This document shows, piece by piece, positions 15,078 to 22,479 of a DNA stretch of 39,644 nt (the first letter of the stretch is position 1; each line of letters begins with the position of its first letter). Source of the stretch: Planctomycetota bacterium (GTDB lineage: Bacteria > Planctomycetota > Phycisphaerae > Phycisphaerales > Phycisphaeraceae); NCBI GenBank assembly GCA_026386955.1, contig JAPLMQ010000084.1:1-39644 (forward strand), given 5' to 3'. Under the pieces are notes generated by a model. The model worked only from the letters and a program-made list of their open reading frames with translations. It was not told the origin of the DNA and ran no database searches. The translations under genes were made by a program, and so were the position numbers.

Positions 15078-16777
15078 CCCCCGGCCCCCCGGACCTCCCC
15101 TCCATGTCGATCGACTTCTTCCGCCAGATCCTCGTCCACACCTCGCGCCTGACGCTCGCCCTGCAACAGCCCGACGGCCGGCTCGACTCGCCCCACGGCT
15201 GGTACATGAGCCCGCTCATCTGGGCCCACTGCTGGGCCGGCGATTGGCGGGACAACCCGCTCCGCGGCGACGCCCGGCTCATCGACGCCATCGCCCGCCT
15301 GGGCGACTACCAGGAGCGCCAATACCGCGGGCGCGGCGACATCTCCGGCGAAGGCTTCCACGTCACGCGCCTCTACGTCTGGCTCCGCGCCTCGGAGATC
15401 GCCGCCTCGGCCCTGGGCGAGGAGTGCCTCAAACGCTGGGGCGAGAAGTTCGTCGACAGCGGGCTGCACGTGCTCGACATCGTGCCTGACCTGTCGACCT
15501 TCGACGGGGCCGTGCCCAACAGCGTGACTTGGTCGTACGCCTACCTCCACGCCGTGGGGAAGAAATACAACGTCCCGCGCTACGTCGAGGCGGCCGACAC
15601 CGCGCTCGACCGCATCCTCGCCTACCAGACCGTCGAAGGCTGCTTCCGCGAGTGGCACACGCCCGTCACGGGCTACAACATGCTCAGCGCCAACGCCGTG
15701 GAGGCCTATCACCGCACCAGCGGCAACCCGCGCGCCCTCACCGCCCTCGAGCGCAGTTGGCGGTGGCACTACGACTACCTCCTGCCCGACTGCACGATGC
15801 CGCCCACGCTCGACACGCGACAGAAATACAACCAGATCCACGGCATCGAGAACGGGCACTGGGTCAACCAGCCGCACGGACGGTGGCTCGCACAGCGGCA
15901 ATGGAACAAGACGCTCAAGGCCCTCGAAGCCGGCCGTCTCGATTCCATCTGGCCCACCGGGCTGATGTCGCTGCAGTTCGAGTTCTACCGCGACGACGTC
16001 GCGCCGGCCGAGCCCGTCTGGCCGGAATACACGCGGATGACCACCGAGCAGGTCTGCATCCGCCGCCGGCAGGGATGGGCCGCGGTGCTCAGCGGCATGA
16101 CCACGCTGCCCACGTCGAACTCCAGCCTCCGCCGGTATTCGCTCGAACGTCAGGACTGCCTCTCGCTCGCGCACAAGCGCACGGGCCTCCTCATCGGCTC
16201 GTCGCACTCGATGGTCGACGAACGCTTCTCCTCCTTCATCTACTACGAGAACGGGGCCATCCATTACCTGCCCAACCACGCCTACCTCAAGAGCACGCCG
16301 CCCCACGACACGCTCCTGCTCCGCTATGGGAGCAACACCGGCGCGCTGACGGTCGAACTGCCCGACGACTCCGCCGACGCAAGTGAGGCTCAGATCACTT
16401 TCTCGATGCACTGGGAGAAGGGCGCGCAGCCGACGCGCACGCCCTCGCTCCCGCTGACGGCCATGGCGGTCAAGGCCCACTTGCCGTTGCGCCTCGTCGA
16501 CGGGCAAGGCGTCACGCTGCGAGGGAATACGGTCGTGCTCGGCGAGGCGCCGATCGAACTGGAGATCGGTCCGGGCGAGACCGCCGACTTCGGAGGATGG
16601 TCGATCACGTCCTCCGATGGGCCATGGACGCTGCGCTGGCCGGTCTGGACGATGGACCCCTACGTCCTCTTCGGCAAGGGCGAGAAGTTCGGCTTGGCCG
16701 AGGCGGTCTGCTTCACCGATGGCGGAGGCGTCACGCCGCGTCCGACCGCGACGTTCGTGGTGAAGATTGCGTTGTGA
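15074..16777 (+). CDS. Large protein of unknown function, possibly an (alpha/alpha) toroid carbohydrate-active enzyme
   Basis: No family was recognised with certainty. The 567-residue protein starts at the ATGA overlap (or at ATG 15104, MSIDFFRQIL) and has no signal peptide. Residues about 20-320 have the repeating helix-pair pattern and aromatic-rich loops of (alpha/alpha)-barrel glycosidases and lyases: MSPLIWAHCWAGDW, YQERQYRGRGDISGEGFH, VTWSYAYLHAVGKKY, REWHTPVTGYNMLSANAVEA. The C-terminal part (about 340-567) looks beta-rich (ITFSMHWEKGAQPTR; VTLRGNTVVLGEAPIELEIG), as in the sandwich domain of heparinase-like or hyaluronate-lyase-like enzymes. Coupling to the PhyH oxygenase suggests a joint pathway. 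The catalytic residues are not identified. Confidence 0.65.
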   Translation: MTPGPPDLPSMSIDFFRQILVHTSRLTLALQQPDGRLDSPHGWYMSPLIWAHCWAGDWRDNPLRGDARLIDAIARLGDYQERQYRGRGDISGEGFHVTRLYVWLRASEIAASALGEECLKRWGEKFVDSGLHVLDIVPDLSTFDGAVPNSVTWSYAYLHAVGKKYNVPRYVEAADTALDRILAYQTVEGCFREWHTPVTGYNMLSANAVEAYHRTSGNPRALTALERSWRWHYDYLLPDCTMPPTLDTRQKYNQIHGIENGHWVNQPHGRWLAQRQWNKTLKALEAGRLDSIWPTGLMSLQFEFYRDDVAPAEPVWPEYTRMTTEQVCIRRRQGWAAVLSGMTTLPTSNSSLRRYSLERQDCLSLAHKRTGLLIGSSHSMVDERFSSFIYYENGAIHYLPNHAYLKSTPPHDTLLLRYGSNTGALTVELPDDSADASEAQITFSMHWEKGAQPTRTPSLPLTAMAVKAHLPLRLVDGQGVTLRGNTVVLGEAPIELEIGPGETADFGGWSITSSDGPWTLRWPVWTMDPYVLFGKGEKFGLAEAVCFTDGGGVTPRPTATFVVKIAL

Positions 16778-16811
16778 CGCCCGCACCCTGCCGGGAGGAC
16801 GATTTCACACA

Positions 16812-17219
16812 TTGAGAACCGCCTTCGTTCCAACGTCGCTGATCTGCTTGGCCCTCACGTTGACGTGCGGTGGTTGCAGTTCCGCCGCACCCACGAAGAG
16901 AACGCAATCCCAATCCCCCTTCACCGATTGCCAAGTCGTCACGCTGACGGGCCAGCTCCATTGCGAGCCCTTCTTTGGCCCGCCCGGATACGGAGAAAAT
17001 CCCGACGAGGACAGCGTGGAGTCCGCCTACATCCTGGTCCTTGACGAACCCTTCGACTATGCGGTCGACTCCGATCCGGCGATCTTGCGCGTGCTGGAAG
17101 TTCACGTCGGTCCAATCGGCCGCTTCCCGAAGCTGACGGATCATGTCTTTCACGGGGAATTGGCCGATGCGATTTCGGGGCATCACCGGCGCGCCGTGAT
17201 GCTGTTCCTCGTGCCGTGA
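16812..17219 (+). CDS. Small putative lipoprotein, 135 aa
   Basis: The frame opens from TTG at 16812, with GGAGGA 13 bases upstream; another TTG at 16767 overlaps the previous gene. The N-terminus TAFVPTSLICLALTLTCGGC is a signal peptide ending in a lipobox-like Cys. The rest (CQVVTLTGQLHCEPFFGPPG; YILVLDEPFDYAVDS; HHRRAVMLFLVP) resembles a small beta domain, but no family is recognised. The paired Cys (DCQV...LHCEP) might form a disulfide outside the cytoplasm. Start and reality of the gene are moderately certain. Confidence 0.6.
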   Translation: MRTAFVPTSLICLALTLTCGGCSSAAPTKRTQSQSPFTDCQVVTLTGQLHCEPFFGPPGYGENPDEDSVESAYILVLDEPFDYAVDSDPAILRVLEVHVGPIGRFPKLTDHVFHGELADAISGHHRRAVMLFLVP

Positions 17220-17249
17220 CCCCATCGGCCGGGCCTGTCGACACGGAGC

Positions 17250-17255
17250 TACAAT
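17250..17255 (+). promoter_or_regulatory. Possible -10 box (TACAAT) before the ECF sigma gene
   Basis: TACAAT lies 28 bases before the ATG at 17283, in a 63-base gap. A housekeeping-type box would give basal expression of the sigma/anti-sigma pair. No -35 box is evident. Confidence 0.35.
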
Positions 17256-17282
17256 GCCCCCGCGTTCGCTCGAGGTTCATTC

Positions 17283-17978
17283 ATGACCGGCCAAGCCGAA
17301 GCTTCTGATCGTCGAACCGGCCCCGGGGCCGCGACCGCGCTCAGTGACCCGCGCTCCTGGGTCGACCTGCACGGCGACATCCTGTTCCGCTTCGCCCTCG
17401 CCCGCCTGCGCGACCGCCACGCCGCCGAGGAGGCCGTGCAGGAGGCCCTGCTCGCCGCCCTGGGCGCCCGCGCGACGTTCGCGGGCCACTGCGCCGAGCG
17501 CACCTGGCTCATCGGAATCCTCAAGCACAAGGTCGTCGACCACCTCCGCCGCCGCATCCGCGACCGTGGGCAGGGCGATGAGCCGGACAACGACACCACG
17601 GAGAAGAGCGCCTTCACGTGGGAGTCCGCCTGGCGTCAGCCGCCCAGGCGATGGTCCTCGGCCGCACAGGAGGATCCCGCGTCGGACCTCGAGCGGCAGG
17701 AGTTCGCCGCGGCTCTAAGAGAATGCCTGGCGGGCGTGCCGGAGCGGGCGGCCCAGGCCTTCGTGCTCAAGATCGTCGACGAGACGGACTCCGACGAAAT
17801 TTGTAAGGTTCTCTCGATCACGCCGACCAACCTGTGGGTGTTGCTCCACCGGGCGCGGCTGCGCCTGCGCGCCTGTCTTGAGCAACGCTGGTTCCTGGCC
17901 CGTGATCAAACCTCCGCCGCGAAGGACGCCAAGCCCCCGGCCCAGCCGAAGGGCAAGCCCGGAAAGGGTCGGCCATGA
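17283..17978 (+). CDS. ECF-type RNA polymerase sigma factor
   Basis: A 231-residue ECF sigma factor. Region 2 covers WVDLHGDILFRFALARLRDR then HAAEEAVQEALLAALGA, with RTWLIGILKHKVVDHLRRR at its end. A linker rich in Asp/Thr/Trp follows. Region 4 is PERAAQAFVLKIVDETDSDE then ICKVLSITPTNLWVLLHRAR, with its helix-turn-helix, and a Lys/Pro-rich tail ends the protein. The ATGA overlap with the anti-sigma gene indicates coupled synthesis. With the downstream peptide/MNIO genes, this pair probably controls the cluster, as sigma factors do in some other bufferin-type operons; that link is inferred from position. Confidence 0.92.
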   Translation: MTGQAEASDRRTGPGAATALSDPRSWVDLHGDILFRFALARLRDRHAAEEAVQEALLAALGARATFAGHCAERTWLIGILKHKVVDHLRRRIRDRGQGDEPDNDTTEKSAFTWESAWRQPPRRWSSAAQEDPASDLERQEFAAALRECLAGVPERAAQAFVLKIVDETDSDEICKVLSITPTNLWVLLHRARLRLRACLEQRWFLARDQTSAAKDAKPPAQPKGKPGKGRP

Positions 17979-18265
17979 TCCTCTTCTCGTGCAAAGACGC
18001 CTCGCGGACGATGTCGGCTCAGCGCGACCGCCCGCTGTCGTTCTTCGAACGCGTCTCGCTGACGGGGCACTTGCTCGTCTGCGCCGCCTGCCGGCTGTAT
18101 CGCCGGCAGATCGCGGTCCTCGACCGCTGGTGCCGCGGAGCCGGCGCGGCGGAGGAGGCGAGCGCCGCTTCAATCAACGAGAAGACAACCGACGGCCTCA
18201 CGCCTGAATCGCGCGAGCGCCTGCGTCTATCAATCGCAAAGGCCGCGGGTGACACGCAGCCGTGA
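17975..18265 (+). CDS. Small zinc-binding anti-sigma factor
   Basis: A 96-residue protein starting inside the sigma stop (ATGA). It contains LSFFERVSLTGHLLVCAACR with the HxxxCxxC arrangement of zinc-finger anti-sigma domains. There is no membrane helix, so it is predicted to be soluble. Such small proteins bind region 2/4 of the partner ECF factor and release it on a signal, often redox- or metal-related through the Cys. It differs from the multi-spanning DUF1109 (NrsF-type) anti-sigmas known next to some bufferin operons. Confidence 0.82.
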   Translation: MILFSCKDASRTMSAQRDRPLSFFERVSLTGHLLVCAACRLYRRQIAVLDRWCRGAGAAEEASAASINEKTTDGLTPESRERLRLSIAKAAGDTQP

Positions 18266-18516
18266 CTCCTCGCTCCGCGGCCTCCTCCCCGCAAACGCAG
18301 GTTTTTCCAGCACTTCCGCCGCTGACTCCACCGTGAAAGAAAATGGCTTCAAGCGTGTAAGGGAACGATCGCCCCCACGACCAATCTCGCGAACAGGGCC
18401 GACGAGGCCCAGCCCGGATGAAACCCGGCCTGCAAACACAACGTATGGATTTTTGGTCCGGTCTCCGAATGAGTTGCGTGTCCCAAACCCTTCCCCCTTT
18501 TTTCGAGGATGCAAAG
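18266..18516 (+). other. 250-bp leader before the Cys-rich peptide gene
   Basis: No gene is seen. GGGAAC at 18361-18366 resembles the GGAAC -35 element of ECF promoters, but no convincing -10 partner was found at 16-17 bases. Small hairpins occur: GGGCC-GACGA-GGCCC (about 18397-18411) and CCGG-ATGAAAC-CCGG (about 18415-18429). The region ends in a pyrimidine run (CCCTTCCCCCTTTTTTCG) just before the GAGG ribosome site of the peptide gene. It separates the regulators from the structural genes, so a second promoter here is likely. Confidence 0.35.
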
Positions 18517-18882
18517 ATGAATCGCAAGAGCAGCATGAATCGTTCGATGGTGGCCGCGGCGGCGATGGCGGGTCTGCTGGCGGGCACGAGCGGCCTGGCC
18601 TTCGGAGCCACCGCTCCCACCAGCCCGAGCAAGGGCGACAAGAGCTTCAGCCCCGCCGGTCAGCAGGCCCAGGTCGGCGCCTACGGCGACAAGGACAAGG
18701 ACGGCTGCAACGGCAAGGACGGCTGCAAGTCCAAGTCTCCCGGCACCCACGACTGCAAGGGCAAGAACGACTGCAAGGGCAAGGGCGGCTGCAAGTCCGG
18801 CGACAACGGCTGCAAGGGCCACAATTCCTGCAAGGGCAAGGGCGGCTGCAAGACCACCCCGGCCAAGCCCGCCGACAAATGA
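18517..18882 (+). CDS. Cys-rich secreted peptide, candidate MNIO substrate (bufferin-like precursor)
   Basis: A 121-residue precursor. GAGGA lies just upstream of the ATG. Residues 1-31 form a Sec signal peptide (basic MNRKSSMNRS, then VAAAAMAGLLAGTSGLAFGA). The mature part is very hydrophilic, mostly Lys, Gly, Asp and Asn. It has eight Cys at 64, 70, 80, 86, 92, 99, 105 and 111. Five of the seven intervals are CX5C, made of repeats such as CKGKNDC, CKGKGGC and CKGHNSC. It sits directly before a DUF692 enzyme, whose family oxidises peptidyl Cys (for example to thiooxazoles or oxazolone/thioamide pairs). The modified peptide is expected in the periplasm, where it may bind copper or another metal. 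The long signal peptide in place of a cytoplasmic leader matches bufferins. No close homologue is claimed. Confidence 0.85.
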   Translation: MNRKSSMNRSMVAAAAMAGLLAGTSGLAFGATAPTSPSKGDKSFSPAGQQAQVGAYGDKDKDGCNGKDGCKSKSPGTHDCKGKNDCKGKGGCKSGDNGCKGHNSCKGKGGCKTTPAKPADK

Positions 18883-18993
18883 CCTGAGGCTCCCACGGCC
18901 CGCCGGCGGGAGTCGATGCCCCTCGTCTCCCGCCGGCGCAAGCCGGTCCCCTTCCCCCGCCCACGACGACGTTTCTGGCCGCGGACCTCAACC

Positions 18994-19881
18994 ATGCCCG
19001 CCAACCGATTCAATGGATGGACCGACCTGGGCATCGGCGTGGGCCTGCGGATCCCGCACTACAGCCACATCCTCTCGCGCAAGCCCTCCGTCGAGTGGTT
19101 CGAGATCATCTCCGAGAACTACATGGTCGACGGCGGACGGGCCCTCCACGTCCTCGACCAGATCCTCGAGCAATACCGCATCGTGCAGCACGGCGTGTCG
19201 CTCTACCTCGGCTCGACCGATCCGCTCAACCGCGAGCATCTCCGCCGATTGAAGACGCTCATCCGCCGGACCAAGACGCCCTTCGTCTCCGACCACCTTT
19301 GCTGGGGCAGCGTCGACGGGACCTACTCGCACGACCTGCTTCCGCTCCCGTACACGCGCGAGGCGGTGCGCCACCTCGCCTCGCGCATCAAGGCCGTGCG
19401 CGACTTCATCGAGACGCCGATCCTCGTCGAGAACGTCAGCAGCTACGCCGAATTCCACGCCTCGGAGATGACCGAGTGGGAGTTCCTCGCCGAGGTCGTC
19501 GAGAAGGCGGACTGCGGCGTGTTGCTCGACGTCAACAACATCTACGTATCGAGCAGGAACCACGGGTTCGACCCCGCGGAGTACCTCGAGGCCGTGCCGC
19601 CCGAGCGCGTCGGGCAGATCCACGTCGCCGGCCACTCGCACTACGAGCGCTACACGCTCGACACGCACGACCACCCGGTGCTCGACCCGGTCTGGAGCCT
19701 CTACGCGCGGGCGATCGAGCGCTGCGGCCCCGTGTCGACGCTGCTGGAGTGGGACGCGCACATCCCGCCGTTTGAGGAGGTCCACGCCGAGGCGCTCAAG
19801 GCCCGTAAGTTCCTCGCGCGGGCCTCCGCCCCACGCCGCGCCCGCGCCCCCGGGGCCGCGGGCGCAGGGAGGGGGCGCTGA
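18994..19881 (+). CDS. bufB: DUF692 multinuclear non-heme iron-dependent oxidase (MNIO, BufB/MbnB-like)
   Basis: A 295-residue TIM-barrel enzyme of the DUF692 family. N-terminal motif DLGIGVGLRIPHYSHIL. Candidate metal ligands match the family pattern: QHGVSL (His66), SDHLCW (His101), LVENVSSY (Glu146), LLDVNNIY (Asp179, Asn181), HVAGHSH (His210, His214) and LLEWDAH (Glu252). These enzymes use two or three iron ions and O2 to remodel Cys residues of a peptide. The ATG at 18994 is chosen over an in-frame one at 18916, because the extra sequence is low-complexity and the family starts close to GIGVGLR. The C-terminal 20 residues are an Ala/Arg/Gly-rich tail. The next gene starts 1 base after the stop. 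Confidence 0.95.
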   Translation: MPANRFNGWTDLGIGVGLRIPHYSHILSRKPSVEWFEIISENYMVDGGRALHVLDQILEQYRIVQHGVSLYLGSTDPLNREHLRRLKTLIRRTKTPFVSDHLCWGSVDGTYSHDLLPLPYTREAVRHLASRIKAVRDFIETPILVENVSSYAEFHASEMTEWEFLAEVVEKADCGVLLDVNNIYVSSRNHGFDPAEYLEAVPPERVGQIHVAGHSHYERYTLDTHDHPVLDPVWSLYARAIERCGPVSTLLEWDAHIPPFEEVHAEALKARKFLARASAPRRARAPGAAGAGRGR

Positions 19882-19882
19882 C

Positions 19883-20863
19883 ATGGCCACCATCCCGAGA
19901 CTCGCGGAGATCCAGGCCGAGTTCGCCACCGCCATCTTCAGGCCCCTGGGCGCCGCCGACCGCATGGCGTCGCGCTGGCCCGACGGCCGCCCCACCGCGC
20001 AGGTGGTCGGCGATCTCATCAAGCCCGGCCCGCTCCTCCCGAGCTTCGAGCGACTCGAGATCTACAACCGCCAATACTGGTTCCGCCTCTGGGACTGCCT
20101 GCTCGACGACTACCCCGGGCTCCTGGCGGTCCTCGGCCGACGGCGTTTCATGGAGCTCGCGACGCAATACCTCGTGCGCTTCCCCTCGCGCAGCTTCACC
20201 TTGCGCAACCTCGGGCGCTCGCTCGCGACGCATCTCGCGAGCGACAGGCGCTGGCGCGAAGGCCTGGCACCCGGGCGCGTCCGGCTGGTCCGCGAGATGG
20301 CGGCGTTCGAGTGGGCCCAAGTCGAGGCCTTCGACGGCGCGATCCGCTCGCCGATCGAGCTCGGCGCCCTGCGCGGGAAAGACCCGGCGACCCTTCGGCT
20401 GTCGCTGCAGCCCTCGATGTCGCTCCTCTCGCTGCACTGGGCGCTCGACGACTTCGCGATCGCGCTCAAGCAGGATTTGCAGCAGGAGCAGGCGAGCCAG
20501 GCGTCCGAGCCCGAAGCGCAGCCCACGAGGCCGCGGCGCCGGCGATTGCCCCGGGCCGAGCGCCTCTTCCTCGCCGTGCACCGCGTCGACAACTCGCTCT
20601 TCTACAAGCGCCTCTCCGCGCCGGCCTTCCGCACGCTCCGCGAATTGCAGGCCGGCGCGACGCTCGCCGCCGCGGTCGAGCGCGGGAGCGCGGGCCTGCG
20701 CGGGACCGCCCTCGAACGGGCCCAGGCCGTCCAATCTTGGTTCGCCACCTGGAGCCAGCTCGGCTGGCTCTGCCGGCATTCCACGAACCAAGCCCCGCGC
20801 CAGCCGGCGCGCACGCCTTCACGCGGCAATCCCGTCCGCGGGGCCAAGCGCCCCAGAAAGTGA
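19883..20863 (+). CDS. bufC: DUF2063 partner protein (BufC/MbnC-like)
   Basis: A 326-residue protein with the DUF2063 domain at the N-terminus (LAEIQAEFATAIF; FERLEIYNRQYWFRLWDCLL; DDYPGLLAVLGRRRFMELA). In MNIO systems this partner binds the precursor and presents it to the DUF692 enzyme. The C-terminal part (LFLAVHRVDNSLFYKRLSAP then AFRTLRELQAGATLAAAVER) resembles the second domain found in longer family members. The start 1 base after the MNIO stop, with GGGAGGGGG upstream, indicates strong coupling. The last 30 residues are basic and Pro-rich. Confidence 0.92.
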   Translation: MATIPRLAEIQAEFATAIFRPLGAADRMASRWPDGRPTAQVVGDLIKPGPLLPSFERLEIYNRQYWFRLWDCLLDDYPGLLAVLGRRRFMELATQYLVRFPSRSFTLRNLGRSLATHLASDRRWREGLAPGRVRLVREMAAFEWAQVEAFDGAIRSPIELGALRGKDPATLRLSLQPSMSLLSLHWALDDFAIALKQDLQQEQASQASEPEAQPTRPRRRRLPRAERLFLAVHRVDNSLFYKRLSAPAFRTLRELQAGATLAAAVERGSAGLRGTALERAQAVQSWFATWSQLGWLCRHSTNQAPRQPARTPSRGNPVRGAKRPRK

Positions 20864-20872
20864 GTCCTCCGA

Positions 20873-21379
20873 ATGTCCCCGCCCATGACCAAGTTCGTCG
20901 ATCTCGTCGTCGCCTGGCAGCGCCGCATCGGCGCGTGGCTCGCGCCCTTTGTTCTCTTGGGCATGCGGCTGCTCGTGGGCGTCTGCTTCTTCTACACCGG
21001 CAAGGGGAAGCTCGAGCACCTCGACCGCACCACCGACTTCTTCACCGACCTGCACATCCCCATGCCGCACCTCAACGCGATCATGGCCGGCTCGACCGAG
21101 ATGATCGGCGGGATCTGCCTCGCGATGGGCCTCGCCGGCCGGCTCACGTCGGTCCCTCTGGTCTTCACCATGCTCGTCGCGTTGGGCACCGCGCATCGCG
21201 AGGCCACGCTCAATGTCTTCAACGAGCCCGACAAGTTCATCGAGCAGGCGCCGATCCCCTTTTTGATGACCGTGCTGGTGGTGCTGTGCTTCGGCCCGGG
21301 TCCGTTGAGCGTCGATGGGTTGGTCGGGCGCTGGTGGCGCCGACCCTGCCCGACGAAGGAGCCGATGGCGACAGCATAA
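20873..21379 (+). CDS. DoxX family membrane protein (BufD-like)
   Basis: A 168-residue protein with four predicted membrane helices, including FVLLGMRLLVGVCFFYTGKG (first), STEMIGGICLAMGLAGRLTS and PIPFLMTVLVVLCFGPGPLS. The GxKLEHL motif after helix 1 is typical of DoxX. DoxX proteins commonly accompany DUF692/DUF2063 pairs and may supply redox equivalents or help metal or thiol handling in the membrane; the exact role is not established. It follows bufC by 9 bases, so it is the fourth gene of the same unit. It could start at the second ATG (20885). Confidence 0.88.
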   Translation: MSPPMTKFVDLVVAWQRRIGAWLAPFVLLGMRLLVGVCFFYTGKGKLEHLDRTTDFFTDLHIPMPHLNAIMAGSTEMIGGICLAMGLAGRLTSVPLVFTMLVALGTAHREATLNVFNEPDKFIEQAPIPFLMTVLVVLCFGPGPLSVDGLVGRWWRRPCPTKEPMATA

Positions 21380-21599
21380 GAAAGGCAGAGATGAGGAATA
21401 CGAGATGGGAGAAAGGAGAAAGGCCGCGAGACCCATGTCGGAGAATTGAAACGGGGCGAAGGGGAGATAAGTCGACCCAGAGAGGCGGGGTTCAAGTCGT
21501 GATGAACCTCAGGTCGATAAGACCCGGACACGGAGCCCGGCCGAGCGTTGGCTGAATGACGACTCGGCGCAGGTCTGGGCTCCGCGAGGATCGGCTGCC
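21380..21599. other. Gap with a purine-rich tract
   Basis: About 21380-21480 is purine-rich on the plus strand (GGGAGAAAGGAGAAAGG is typical). No terminator hairpin is visible after the DoxX gene. A short repeat-like stretch, AAGACCCGGACACGGAGCCC at about 21520, precedes the regulator. No promoter was recognised. Confidence 0.35.
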
Positions 21600-22169
21600 A
21601 TGAGGTTAAGCAAGACTTGCGTCCAGGCGGTGATGGCGATGACCTTCCTGGCCGATCAGCCCACCCAGCAGCCGATCCAGGCGAAGCACGTCGCGGCCCA
21701 TCTGGCGGTTCCCGCCGACAGCGCGCTCAAGATCCTCCAGGCGCTCGTGCGGCAAGGGCTGCTCGACAGCCGCTTGGGGCGCTCTGGCGGCTACAGCCTG
21801 GGCAAGCCGGCGCAGAAGGTCACGCTGCTGCAGATCCTCGAGGCGATCGACGGCCCGGTGAACGGGCAGTTGCGGCTGGTCGACGCCTCGCCGGGCACGG
21901 AGGCGGTGCTGGTGCGGCTGCAGGCGGTCTGCGACCAGGCGGCGGCGAGCCTGCGTCAATCGCTTGAAGGCATCACCTTGGCGGAGCTGCAGCGGGCCGG
22001 CCGCGCGACGGCCACGGCCACCTCGGCGACACCTGTGGCGGTTGTGCCGCCTGGGGCGACGGAGCCGGCTGTGGCGACGACGCCGGCTGCGACGGCCACG
22101 ACGACCGCGACGGAAGCCGCGATCGCAGCGGCGGTGGCGGCTGTGCCGACGGCGCCGGCCACTTCCTGA
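21600..22169 (+). CDS. Rrf2 family regulator without the Fe-S cysteines, with a low-complexity tail
   Basis: A 189-residue protein. Residues 1-120 are an Rrf2 winged helix: MRLSKTCVQAVMAMTFLADQ, ALKILQALVRQGLLDSRLGR then SGGYSLGKPAQKVTLLQILE, and AIDGPV. The Cys triad that binds a cluster in IscR/NsrR is missing; only Cys7 and one Cys at about 104 are seen. From about residue 135 the tail is a long Ala/Thr/Pro/Val repeat. As the next plus-strand gene after the peptide cluster it may regulate those genes, but this rests on position only. Confidence 0.8.
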   Translation: MRLSKTCVQAVMAMTFLADQPTQQPIQAKHVAAHLAVPADSALKILQALVRQGLLDSRLGRSGGYSLGKPAQKVTLLQILEAIDGPVNGQLRLVDASPGTEAVLVRLQAVCDQAAASLRQSLEGITLAELQRAGRATATATSATPVAVVPPGATEPAVATTPAATATTTATEAAIAAAVAAVPTAPATS

Positions 22170-22479
22170 CCGGAACGCTTACACACAAGCTATCGGACGT
22201 CCACGCCGGCGGAACCCCTCGGGGGACGCTCGGCGAGGGGGGTCCGCCCCACCTCGGCCCACGCAGCCTAAAGCCGTCGCCCAGGGACGCCGATCCTCAA
22301 CTGCAGCTACAGCGACCGCCGCCGCCACGGAAGGCGGCCCATGGGGGGAGCGATCGTCCTGGTCGTCCGGCGAAAATCCGGCGCTAGGATTACCCGAGCC
22401 CACTGCGGCGAGGGATCGAAGTTTCGCCGCCGGCCAGCCTTGGCCGCGGGCAACCCCCATCCTCTGTGGGAGAGAAGCC
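22170..22479. other. Gap with an imperfect hairpin, upstream of cheW
   Basis: At 22208-22248, GGCGGA and CCCC pair with GGGG and TCCGCC, giving a long imperfect stem without a T tract. Nothing else is recognised, and no promoter for cheW is visible. Confidence 0.35.
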
